From assembly GCA_030620735.1 (NCBI GenBank), contig JAUXDV010000078.1:1-8207 (forward strand): a DNA stretch of 8,207 nt, read 5' to 3'. The notes beneath the pieces are model-generated. The model did no database searches, was not told where the DNA came from, and saw only the letters and a program-made list of their open reading frames with translations. Shown one piece after another: positions 1-6,605 of this stretch. Numbering within the stretch: the first letter of the stretch is position 1; each line of letters begins with the position of its first letter. This DNA comes from Gammaproteobacteria bacterium (GTDB lineage Bacteria > Pseudomonadota > Gammaproteobacteria > Chromatiales > Chromatiaceae). The position numbers were made by a program, and so were the translations under genes.

Positions 1-1022
1 ATGGCGCGCCCTGCACGACCGACCTGCTGGTAATAGGCGACCACGGAGCCGGCAGACTGGTAGTGGATAACGAAACCGAGATCCGGCTTGTCATAACCCA
101 TGCCCAGTGCGGTTGTCGCCACCAGCACCTTGATCTTATTGTTCAGAAGCAAATCTTCCAGATACTGGCGGTAGTGATTCCCGTCCAAAAAATCGTCATG
201 ATTAACACTGCCGTAGTAAGCGCGTGACACTATGCCCCGGGTGTTGAGCCATTTAGACACCTGTTCTGCATCACGAGTGGTCAGCACATAGACAATGCCG
301 GTCCCGGGCAGCCCGGGAATATGCTGCGCCAGCCAGGCGAGGCGTGCAGACTGATCAGCCAGGCGCAGGGTTTGCAGGGAAAGGGTGTCACGTCCCAGGG
401 GTCCGCGCTGAATCTCAATGTCACCCAGCTGCTTTTGTACATCCTCGAGCACCCTGTTATTGGCAGTTGCGGTGGTTCCCAGCAACGGCATATTCGGCGG
501 CATCTGACGCAGTATATTGACCAAACGCCGGTAATCCGGACGGAAATCATGCCCCCAGTCAGAGATACAATGCACCTCGTCAACCACCAGCAGTCCGATT
601 CGATTGGCAATCGGTAGCAGCAGATCCTCTACAAACTTCTCATTGGATAAACGCTCAGGCGAGATAAGGAGAGCATCGACCTTATCAGCAAGAATGCGCC
701 GTTCAATCCTGTCCCAGTCATCCTTGTTGGTGGAGTTGATGGTTTCTGCACGAATGCCCAGGCGCTCAGCTGCTTCGAGCTGGTTGCGCATCAAGGCCAG
801 CAGGGGTGACACAATGAGCGTCACTCCGGCGCCACGGTCACGCAGAATGCGGGTGCTGATGAAGTAGACCGAGCTCTTTCCCCAACCTGTACGCTGCACT
901 ACCATCAACTTGCGTCGCTGATTGACCAGTCCGTCGATCGCCTCCCACTGGCCATCACGAAATTGGGCCGAAGGATTTTTGACGGCAATTTTCAGCAGTG
1001 CCTCAGCCTCTTCTCTGTTCAT
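1..1022 (-). CDS. RecQ-family ATP-dependent DNA helicase, 3' end cut by window edge
   Basis: The first 340 residues of a superfamily 2 helicase are present, and the C-terminus lies outside the window. Reading from the ATG at 1022, motifs appear in RecQ order: a Q-motif-like FRDGQ (21-25), Walker A TGWGKS (45-50), a DEVH box (148-151) followed by CISDWGHDFRP, motif III TTATAN (184-189), motif V ALGMGYDKPDL (305-315) and motif VI QQVGRAGR (332-339). Such enzymes unwind DNA 3' to 5' in recombination and repair. The TGWGKS form with D-E-V-H recalls a long RecQ subfamily common on mobile elements and in accessory regions, but the RQC/HRDC or other C-terminal part that would decide this is not visible. 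The start is supported by GGGTG five bases upstream of ATG. Its 178-base leader carries a palindrome, so it may be transcribed apart from ssb. Confidence 0.9.
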   Translation of the reverse strand, partial: MNREEAEALLKIAVKNPSAQFRDGQWEAIDGLVNQRRKLMVVQRTGWGKSSVYFISTRILRDRGAGVTLIVSPLLALMRNQLEAAERLGIRAETINSTNKDDWDRIERRILADKVDALLISPERLSNEKFVEDLLLPIANRIGLLVVDEVHCISDWGHDFRPDYRRLVNILRQMPPNMPLLGTTATANNRVLEDVQKQLGDIEIQRGPLGRDTLSLQTLRLADQSARLAWLAQHIPGLPGTGIVYVLTTRDAEQVSKWLNTRGIVSRAYYGSVNHDDFLDGNHYRQYLEDLLLNNKIKVLVATTALGMGYDKPDLGFVIHYQSAGSVVAYYQQVGRAGRA

Positions 1023-1071
1023 TTTTCACCCAATAAGATCATGTATCGTAAACCAGTGACTCTTTTCAATC

Positions 1072-1087
1072 GTGGTCAGATGACCAC
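1072..1087. promoter_or_regulatory. Perfect 16-base palindrome upstream of the recQ-like gene (candidate operator)
   Basis: GTGGTCA-GA-TGACCAC has 7-base arms and a 2-base centre. It sits 50 bases upstream of the helicase start codon, in the gap after ssb. A weak -35-like TTGAAA (1064-1069, minus strand) lies immediately downstream of it, with no good -10 at normal spacing. It could be a repressor operator or a short RNA hairpin. No known regulator motif is recognised. Confidence 0.35.
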
Positions 1088-1095
1088 TCCTACAT

Positions 1096-1122
1096 TTGTT
1101 GCTGACACCCGAGTCATGACAA
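1096..1122. repeat. Imperfect inverted repeat with TGAC/GTCA arms in the ssb-recQ gap
   Basis: TTGT and TGAC (1096-1099, 1103-1106) pair with GTCA and ACAA (1113-1116, 1119-1122) around a 6-base loop. The right side also contains the 8-base palindrome GTCATGAC (1113-1120). Together with the palindrome at 1072-1087, the stretch holds several TGAC half-sites. There is no U-run, so it is not a clear ssb terminator. Confidence 0.25.
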
Positions 1123-1200
1123 CTCACATCCATCACCAGGGAGGCTTTTGAAATGAACAATCAGCTATTGCCGGGTATGGCGCATTACTCACCCTTCCCC

Positions 1201-1635
1201 TCAGAAAGGCGGGTCTTCAAAAGGATCGTTACCAGTTGCTTGCGGTGGAGGCGCGTTCCCAAATTCACCGCCAACATTCCCTCCTGCACCACGACTATCC
1301 AGCATCTGCATGACGCCGTTGAAGCCATCCACAACCACTTCCGTGGTGTATCGATCCTGACCGTTTCTGTCCTGCCATTTTCTGGTCTGCAGTTTGCCCT
1401 CGATATAGACCTTGGAGCCTTTGTGCAGATATTGCTCGACGACATTGGCCACGCCGCCAAAGAACACCACGCGGTGCCACTCGGTCTTCTCCCTCGGTTC
1501 CCCTGTGTTCTTATCTTTCCAGGTTTCCGATGTTGCAACGGTGATATTTGCAATGGGTTTGCCGTCGGTGGTATGCCGAACCTCGGGATCTTTGCCCAGA
1601 TTTCCTACCAGGATAACCTTGTTGATGCCTGCCAT
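1201..1635 (-). CDS. ssb: Single-stranded DNA-binding protein SSB
   Basis: A 144-residue SSB coats single-stranded DNA during replication, recombination and repair and recruits partner enzymes through its C-terminal tip. The OB-fold signature is plain: [20 protein letters not shown] at the N-terminus, then [16 protein letters not shown] and [11 protein letters not shown]. The fold ends near residue 112. A short Gly/Pro-rich linker leads to the acidic tip DPFEDPPF (137-144), the standard partner-binding peptide. The protein is shorter than the 178-residue E. coli chromosomal SSB, mainly in the linker, which fits an element-borne second copy; this is inference. The start at 1635 has GAGGAG six bases upstream, lying inside the last codons of the preceding PcfJ-like gene, with only 3 bases between the two genes. 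Translational coupling is therefore likely. Confidence 0.96.
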   Translation of the reverse strand: MAGINKVILVGNLGKDPEVRHTTDGKPIANITVATSETWKDKNTGEPREKTEWHRVVFFGGVANVVEQYLHKGSKVYIEGKLQTRKWQDRNGQDRYTTEVVVDGFNGVMQMLDSRGAGGNVGGEFGNAPPPQATGNDPFEDPPF

Positions 1636-1638
1636 CTG

Positions 1639-2583
1639 TTACTCCTCTTTGGTTGTATGTTTCATCTGTTTGTTCATTGCTCCACGGATCTTCCAGCTTA
1701 TCCGATAGAGGTCATTCAAGCTGCGGCACACCGCATCGGTGGAGAGCAGCAGGCGCTCTGACACATCATCATTCTCCGGACCATGCACCTCATCGACCTC
1801 CCACACATTGGCAGTATTGAGCTTGACAGTCATCGTCGCAGCGCGTTCCCCGGTGCGCTTCTCTGTTACCGCATAGACCCTTTGCTTTCCCAGTCGACAT
1901 CCATGCGTGTAGATGGCAATGCAATGCTCCATAGTCTTTCCCTCCAGATATAGTGCCATGGGCGAAGTGAGAGCCTCGAAAACATAGCCGTCATACTCAA
2001 CCCGGTTGACCCAGGAGCGCCAGGAAGTCTGTTCACTGTTTTGCGGCAGGCGAAGATCCTCTTCATAAATCTTCCAGATCGTCTCCCAGCCGGCCTTGAG
2101 TTGGCCATTGCTGACTTTTTCCATACCACCTTGTGAGAAATACCAAGTCGCCACAAAAAAGACATCTTCATCCAAAAAGGTCTGCACCTTTGCTTCCTGG
2201 TATTCCATGCAGACAGCGGCTTTCCAGATGGCTCTCAAGAACAGCGGTGGAATCTCTGAAGTCGTTGATCCAAACAGTGGCCAACTGGTTACGGCTTTAC
2301 TCAGGTAGAGCGGCGGCGGCACATCCATTTCACAAGCTTGCAGCACCCGGATCCACGCAATAGCCTGGGCAGTGAAGTTGCGAGCCTCCTCGTGATTTAA
2401 CACTGGCATATAGAGCCGGTCGCCATAATCCGCAAATAAACGCCAACCGCGTTGATTCACGCCCCTGGCTTTCATCGTCTTCTTCAGTGCGCCCATACCA
2501 ACGATCTCACCTTTCTTTTCAGTGAGATCGAGGAGATACATCATGAGGCTATGGTCTATGTGCACTGCTTCACCCGGAGTCAA
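1639..2583 (-). CDS. PcfJ-like domain protein
   Basis: A 314-residue protein whose C-terminal third carries the PcfJ family pattern: EGKTMEHCI (214-222) with the His-Cys pair, a following Tyr and THG, RVYAV (235-239), then GERAATMTV and WEVDEVHGPEN (261-271). PcfJ was named from the enterococcal conjugative plasmid pCF10; relatives are frequent on plasmids, phages and integrated elements, and their biochemical role is not established. The N-terminal 200 residues are mainly helical-looking, with no motif I recognise and no membrane segment. The start is uncertain. The longest reading begins at TTG 2583, without a Shine-Dalgarno sequence. GTG 2565 and the tandem ATGs at 2544 and 2541 are alternatives. 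A stop lies four codons before the TTG, so the gene cannot extend much further. It is tightly followed by ssb, which suggests a role in DNA handling. Confidence 0.78.
   Translation of the reverse strand: MTPGEAVHIDHSLMMYLLDLTEKKGEIVGMGALKKTMKARGVNQRGWRLFADYGDRLYMPVLNHEEARNFTAQAIAWIRVLQACEMDVPPPLYLSKAVTSWPLFGSTTSEIPPLFLRAIWKAAVCMEYQEAKVQTFLDEDVFFVATWYFSQGGMEKVSNGQLKAGWETIWKIYEEDLRLPQNSEQTSWRSWVNRVEYDGYVFEALTSPMALYLEGKTMEHCIAIYTHGCRLGKQRVYAVTEKRTGERAATMTVKLNTANVWEVDEVHGPENDDVSERLLLSTDAVCRSLNDLYRISWKIRGAMNKQMKHTTKEE
1642..1647 (-). promoter_or_regulatory. Ribosome binding site of ssb, inside the end of the PcfJ-like gene
   Basis: GAGGAG lies six bases before the ssb ATG. The same bases encode the final Glu-Glu of the upstream gene, whose TAA follows directly. 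Ribosomes ending on the PcfJ-like gene would release on top of the ssb start signal. Confidence 0.75.
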
Positions 2584-2620
2584 TATGTGAGATCAAATAA
2601 TTGTCATTCATACGGATAAC

Positions 2621-2710
2621 ATCTCGGGTCAAGAGATTGCCACGCTGCGCTCGCAATGACAGCGTCTTTGTCATTGCGAGGAGGCTCCGCCGACGCGGCA
2701 ATCCCGAGAT
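2621..2710. repeat. Large inverted repeat of the GTCATTGCGAG dispersed-repeat type
   Basis: Nested arms are exact: ATCTCGGG (2621-2628) with CCCGAGAT (2703-2710), ATTGCC (2636-2641) with GGCAAT (2697-2702), and TCGCAATGACA (2651-2661) with TGTCATTGCGA (2669-2679). The result is two head-to-head copies of a short element beginning GTCATTGCGAG and ending GGCAATC. A third, degenerate copy follows at 2706-2734. This small repeat type is scattered through intergenic DNA of many bacteria. It fills most of the 181-base gap between the RT stop and the PcfJ-like start. As RNA it would fold strongly and might act as a processing or stop signal for the RT transcript. Confidence 0.7.
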
Positions 2711-2764
2711 TGCTGCATTCTTCCTGCAATGACGAACTCTTGTTTTTTCGAGGAGACTCATTCC

Positions 2765-4147
2765 CTAATAGAACTCTATGTCTTCCTCGATGTCAGCAAC
2801 AATCTCCCTTAATTCACGCTGCTGACTTTTGATCAATTTCTGCTTTTTTTCCACTTTTTTCTTGTTCGCTTTATCTGAATCAGAGCCATCCTGAGTAATG
2901 TCAACCTCAGCAAGTTTCAGTAAACGAATTGACTTTCTAACATCCCTCTCATCATCTGGAATGTAGTTCGTCGTCTCCATTTTCGAGAGCTCATGGTAGG
3001 CTCTCGAAAACCTTTTGATTTTTGACTCATCATAAGGAACCTTGAAACGTTTGCAGGCGCGTTTGACGTGCGCGTCCAGTTTATACAGCAGTTCCTGGTC
3101 ATTGATGAATGAAAAAAAGTAGAGCCAGCCGTACTGTTTTCCCTTGATCACGCAGCCGGTAATCTTGTAATTGAGCCGTTTGTAAAGATATTTCACCCGC
3201 CTCTTCTTTTTCAAATTTTTTCTTGAATACTTGTAATGCTGCAGAAAGACCCTGTTGATGCCATTGTAGATTTTGTCAACAGAAGACTCTCTGACCGTTA
3301 TACGATCACCGATGAACTTATAGCCGAGAAACTGAAACCCATCTGCGATTTTTCCATGCGTTGACTTCTTCTCATTCTCTCCGAATTCGTGAATTTCCAA
3401 ACCGATATCCTGCATATCTTTAGCGATCTCATTACGGATCAGCTCACTCTCGCCCTCATTGCACAGAATCAGTATGTCATCAACAAAACGATAGTAGTGA
3501 TAAGAGGCGCCACTGGTATGTTTTTTATCAATGTGTGATAAATAGAAGTCTGCCAGCAGGCCGGAGATAGACAACCCCTGCGAAACCCCCCTGGTGTTGG
3601 CGTATTTTTCTCTATCCCGATCCTCAGGTGAGACAGTTGTCTGCTTAATCGCCTTGTCGATCAGATTCAAAGCAGCCTGGTCTGATATCTTTTTATACAG
3701 TAGCTTTTTTAAAATCTCATGATCGATGCTTGGAAAGAAATTCCTGATGTCAATCTTGATAAAATAATCATAATTATCAACATTAATATTATTCTTTATT
3801 CCTTTGATTTTTAGATGAATACTATCAGCAATAATCTCTCCGTCAAAAGCATCTTTGAGGAACCCGTGTAGAACTTTTAATACCAGTTTATCGCGATTGG
3901 TGGGGATCGAGATCGCCCTTGGCTTCGAGTCTCTCCCTTTCAGGATCAGCTTTTCTTTATACAATGAAAAATCATAGCTTCCATTGGCGACTTTACGCTG
4001 GATAATTTTGACCTCATCTTCGAGGAAGTCGGAAAACTTGCTGTTCGTCACACCATCGACGCCAATGGAATTTCCATCGACTAATGCGTCATCATAGAGA
4101 TCGATGAGTGTTTGTTCGTCAAAACTGTCAAGAATAGTATTCATCAT
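2765..4147 (-). CDS. Reverse transcriptase, resembling the unknown-group/defence-associated type
   Basis: A 460-residue RNA-directed DNA polymerase. Fingers and palm motifs are complete: GVDGV (29-33), KPRAISIP (75-82), motif A KIDIRNFFPSID with catalytic D133, motif B GVSQGLSIS (187-195), motif C YRFVDD with D223 and D224, and motif E FQFLGYKF (271-278). A basic thumb-like region (305-370) contains LNYKITGC and YGWLYFFSFIND. The tail is charged and coiled-coil-like (420-460). No maturase, endonuclease, nitrilase or protease domain is attached. Motif B differs from group II introns (PQGG..SPLL), retrons (PQGAPTSP) and DGRs (IGN.TSQ), which leaves the UG/Abi-type RTs, many of them anti-phage. 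The gene is visibly richer in A+T than its neighbours (only 14 G+C in 3781-3840), a sign of transfer. Tandem ATGs begin it at 4147 and 4144, with a weak GGA before them, right after the putative RNA. Confidence 0.88.
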   Translation of the reverse strand: MMNTILDSFDEQTLIDLYDDALVDGNSIGVDGVTNSKFSDFLEDEVKIIQRKVANGSYDFSLYKEKLILKGRDSKPRAISIPTNRDKLVLKVLHGFLKDAFDGEIIADSIHLKIKGIKNNINVDNYDYFIKIDIRNFFPSIDHEILKKLLYKKISDQAALNLIDKAIKQTTVSPEDRDREKYANTRGVSQGLSISGLLADFYLSHIDKKHTSGASYHYYRFVDDILILCNEGESELIRNEIAKDMQDIGLEIHEFGENEKKSTHGKIADGFQFLGYKFIGDRITVRESSVDKIYNGINRVFLQHYKYSRKNLKKKRRVKYLYKRLNYKITGCVIKGKQYGWLYFFSFINDQELLYKLDAHVKRACKRFKVPYDESKIKRFSRAYHELSKMETTNYIPDDERDVRKSIRLLKLAEVDITQDGSDSDKANKKKVEKKQKLIKSQQRELREIVADIEEDIEFY

Positions 4148-4158
4148 GATGCTTTTCC

Positions 4159-4313
4159 AAAAAAGAACAGGCTCCCAAAAAAATCGGCTAATTAAGTCTA
4201 ATTTTCATTAAACCTGTCGAAGACAAAGTGCTTGTGAAAAACACCCGGAAATCCTAAGTGTCAATATCTCTTAATAAAGAGATCTATCCATCGGTATGGA
4301 TAAGGAGCCTGTT
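4159..4313 (-). ncRNA. Putative structured RNA preceding the reverse transcriptase
   Basis: Read on the minus strand, the segment opens with AACAGGCTCC (4313-4304) and closes with the exact complement GGAGCCTGTT (4175-4166), followed by C and six T (4164-4159). Inside the closing stem lie five local hairpins: a 7-bp stem with ACCG loop (4302-4285), a 7-bp stem with TATT loop (4283-4266), a 6+2-bp stem with a bulged A and AUUU loop (4261-4241), a small stem with a UUC loop (4225-4215), and a 5-bp stem with GACT loop (4203-4190). A perfect TATAAT ends six bases before the 5' arm. RNAs of this position and size partner with several RT systems (retrons, DRT2, DRT9) as scaffold or template. No reading frame is evident. 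The sequence is not recognised, and the RNA call rests on structure and position only. Confidence 0.6.
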
Positions 4314-4318
4314 GAAGA

Positions 4319-4324
4319 ATTATA
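4319..4324 (-). promoter_or_regulatory. Perfect -10 box for the putative RNA/RT transcript
   Basis: TATAAT is exact, and the expected start (A at 4313 or 4312) coincides with the first bases of the closing stem. At 17-base spacing the -35 position reads CGAGTA, which is poor, so an activator or a non-standard upstream contact may be needed. Confidence 0.5.
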
Positions 4325-4344
4325 CGGAAATAGTGATCTCTTAC

Positions 4345-4400
4345 TCGGGCCGCAAGCTTGCCGCAATGACAGGGCATCTTCGTACCTCGCAATGACAGAG
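4345..4400. repeat. Two degenerate copies of the dispersed repeat upstream of the RT/RNA unit
   Basis: CGCAATGACA occurs at 4362-4371 and 4388-4397. The second lies within the 12-base TCGCAATGACAG, identical to 2651-2662 on the far side of the RT gene and in the same orientation. The left end includes the palindrome GCAAGCTTGC (4352-4361). Together with 2621-2734, these copies bracket the RT and its leader. Confidence 0.6.
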
Positions 4401-4411
4401 AACCAAAACCA

Positions 4412-6577
4412 TTAGAAAATCAGCGTCCCTGCAGCTTGCCTTGCCACCGGCACATCAGGCATCAGCCCCATGGCAGAGTTTTCCAGCCGAATCTGGTAGG
4501 CCGGCAAGTGCTGCAGCAGTGTTTTGCCGTATGCCTGTGACATGATGCGACGATCGAGGATGGTAATCCGGCCACTATCCTCTTCGTTTCTCAGCAACCG
4601 GCCACATGCCTGGATCAAGCGCACGCTGGCGGCAGGCAGGCTCATCTGCATAAAATGTCTGTTACCCATCCACTCCTTGATGTTCTTTGCGACGGGATGA
4701 CCGTAAGCAGAGAACGGAATGCGTGTTATCACAACGTGACGGCACAGGTCTCCCGGCAGGTCGACGCCTTCAGCGAAAGAACCCAGTCCGAAAATAACGC
4801 TTCCCTGGCCTTTTTCAATACGTTGCTGATGCGCCTCAAGCAGAGCCCTACGGCTCAACGTAAGCCCCTGCATGAGTACCGTGCCACGGAATTTTGATGG
4901 AAGCTTTGCATACACCTGCTGCATGGATGCCCTGGAAGTGAAGAGCACCAGGGCGCCCTCCTGCGGATGCAGCAAACCCGGCAGCATCTCGGCTACCTCA
5001 TCAAAATAGGCATGCGTCTTCATCCCGCTCGGAATCTTCTCCATCCACGGAACTGTCAGCCGGACCTGAGCCGCATAATTAAAAGTCGAGCTAAAGTTGA
5101 CCCCAACTGTCGTTTCGGGAAGACCACTGAGCATGCGATAGTAATCGAAATCACCCAGTGCGCGAAGGGTCGCAGAGATCATCACCGTACCCCAGGCTTT
5201 CGCCCAGAATTTCTCCTGCAAATACTCAACCGCCCAGGATGGCGATGCGTGCAGTGTCAGATCCACTCCATTATTCTGCATGGCGAGGGTAATCCACCGT
5301 GCTATCGCCGGTCCATTTTCAGGATTAGCAGAAAAAAAGAGACGCCAGTAGCTGTTTACAGCATTCAATTTTCCAATCACTGCTGAGATCTGGCGCAAAA
5401 AGTTATCCCGCAAATGTTTCTTTAATTTGCCAGACTCACAATCCTCTTTGAGCCACTCCGTATGTTGATTGAAGGCCTTCAACAGCACCTCCACTCCTTG
5501 CCGTATCTCCGCCCCCCGTTCGCCGATAAACCCGGTCACAGGCTCCCCCGGATGCATGCGGGCATCGACACTTTGATTCGTATCTGCTTTTTGCCGGATA
5601 TTCAGGATGAAGTGACTGCGTGCGAGTGTCTGCTGCAGGTTTTGGTTGCTGGAGGCAGCCAACTGCAACGCCTCTTGCAACGCATCATCTTCAAACTGGT
5701 CACTTCTGGAGAGCAGAATTTTCGGAAGTGTCTGCAGCAATTTTTTCGCAAATTCCAGCGTTTTAGAAAAGTCATTCAGCGTATAGTGCGCCGCTGCATG
5801 AACAACAGCCTTGCGCGGCAGGCCATGCGCTTCATCGACGATATAGATTGATTCATCCGGTGGCGGCAATATACGGCCTCCGCCCAAATCCAGATCGCTG
5901 AGCAGCAGGTCATGGTTGGCGATAATGATGTCTGCGTTCAACAGAGCGCGGCGCATCATCTGGAAGGGACACTCCATATAGTGTTCGCACTGCTTGCCGG
6001 TGCAACTCTCCGGCGTGGACACCACTGTGCGCGAGACCTCCACAGGAATTTCATCCGGCCACTCGTCCAGGTCACCGCTCCAGGAGCCATCCTCAAGGCG
6101 TTTCCACATATCAGCAGGGATGGTGCTTTGTCTCGCCTGCTTGATCGAGACGACATTGTCATCGATGAAATCCTCCTGCGCAGAGTCATCGAGCACAACA
6201 GCCAGGTTGGTGATGCACGCAAAGCGGCTGCGTCCTTTTGCCAGCGCATACAAGAAACTGCCGTCGGTGACTTCCATGAACCAGGGAATATCCCGCTCGA
6301 AAAGCTGCTGCTGCAGGTTGATGGTTCCAGTTGCAATAACAACCTTCTTGTTCAGGCTGTCAGCCAAAGCAACCGCGCCGCACAGGTACGCCAGGGTCTT
6401 GCCAGTGCCTGTCGGCGCCTCCAGCATCAGCTCTCCGCCATCGATCAAACCGGATACCATCTCTTCCATCATCTCCTGCTGCTGCACGCGCTGGCGAAAG
6501 CCATCGACACCATCAAAGCGTGACAGCAGGTGCTGCGCTTTCTGTTGTGCTTCAGAGAGAGTGGTCGAACTTGTCAT
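4412..6577 (-). CDS. dinG: ATP-dependent DNA helicase DinG
   Basis: A 721-residue XPD-like superfamily 2 helicase, close in length to E. coli DinG (716). DinG enzymes unwind DNA 5' to 3', including forked DNA, D-loops and R-loops, and need a [4Fe-4S] cluster. Walker A is EAPTGTGKT (53-61), and the four cluster cysteines are C121, C192, C197 and C203, almost the E. coli spacing. ANHDLLL (220-226) and DEAH (248-251) follow. Later come ISATLR, FGLGSFAEGVDLPGD and motif VI QACGRLLR (656-663), followed by DRR. No exonuclease domain is fused at the N-terminus. The ATG at 6577 gives the natural DinG N-terminus although no clear Shine-Dalgarno sequence precedes it. The 123-base gap upstream suggests its own promoter. 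I see no LexA box, unlike E. coli dinG. The 3' end runs into the repeat-bearing gap before the RT unit. Confidence 0.95.
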   Translation of the reverse strand: MTSSTTLSEAQQKAQHLLSRFDGVDGFRQRVQQQEMMEEMVSGLIDGGELMLEAPTGTGKTLAYLCGAVALADSLNKKVVIATGTINLQQQLFERDIPWFMEVTDGSFLYALAKGRSRFACITNLAVVLDDSAQEDFIDDNVVSIKQARQSTIPADMWKRLEDGSWSGDLDEWPDEIPVEVSRTVVSTPESCTGKQCEHYMECPFQMMRRALLNADIIIANHDLLLSDLDLGGGRILPPPDESIYIVDEAHGLPRKAVVHAAAHYTLNDFSKTLEFAKKLLQTLPKILLSRSDQFEDDALQEALQLAASSNQNLQQTLARSHFILNIRQKADTNQSVDARMHPGEPVTGFIGERGAEIRQGVEVLLKAFNQHTEWLKEDCESGKLKKHLRDNFLRQISAVIGKLNAVNSYWRLFFSANPENGPAIARWITLAMQNNGVDLTLHASPSWAVEYLQEKFWAKAWGTVMISATLRALGDFDYYRMLSGLPETTVGVNFSSTFNYAAQVRLTVPWMEKIPSGMKTHAYFDEVAEMLPGLLHPQEGALVLFTSRASMQQVYAKLPSKFRGTVLMQGLTLSRRALLEAHQQRIEKGQGSVIFGLGSFAEGVDLPGDLCRHVVITRIPFSAYGHPVAKNIKEWMGNRHFMQMSLPAASVRLIQACGRLLRNEEDSGRITILDRRIMSQAYGKTLLQHLPAYQIRLENSAMGLMPDVPVARQAAGTLIF

Positions 6578-6605
6578 AACAATGTGTATCCCGAATTGAT
6601 CAATA

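Noticed and set aside
1153..1761. Long plus-strand frame across ssb and the end of the PcfJ-like gene
   Set aside because: It is antisense to the clearly conserved ssb and PcfJ-like coding sequence, and its translation has no recognisable domain.
2570..2761. A 63-codon minus-strand frame in the gap between the RT and PcfJ-like genes
   Set aside because: It is read straight through the inverted dispersed repeat (SLRAQRGNL-type peptide, a familiar artefact of this repeat) and has no ribosome binding site.
2765..4147. Group II intron-encoded protein
   Set aside because: There is no maturase or HNH domain and motif B is QGLSIS. No domain V-like hairpin was seen after the gene, and the RT is a separate gene rather than an insertion in another one.
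2765..4147. Diversity-generating retroelement
   Set aside because: Motif B lacks the IGN.TSQ pattern, and I saw no template/variable repeat pair or target gene in the window.
4159..4313. Classical retron msr-msd
   Set aside because: The closing stem and position are suggestive, but the RT lacks the retron PQGAPTSP and YADD forms. Kept as an alternative rather than the main call.
4159..4313. Miniature transposon with 10-base terminal inverted repeats
   Set aside because: No target-site duplication flanks the arms, and the TATAAT and U-run placement fits a transcript better. It cannot be excluded without other copies.
5912..6523. Plus-strand frames opposite the N-terminal half of dinG
   Set aside because: They are the complement of conserved DinG motifs (Walker A, cysteines, DEAH) and have no homology-like features of their own.
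4412..6577. Type IV CRISPR-associated DinG
   Set aside because: No cas genes or CRISPR repeats are present, and the iron-sulphur cysteines and length match ordinary DinG.
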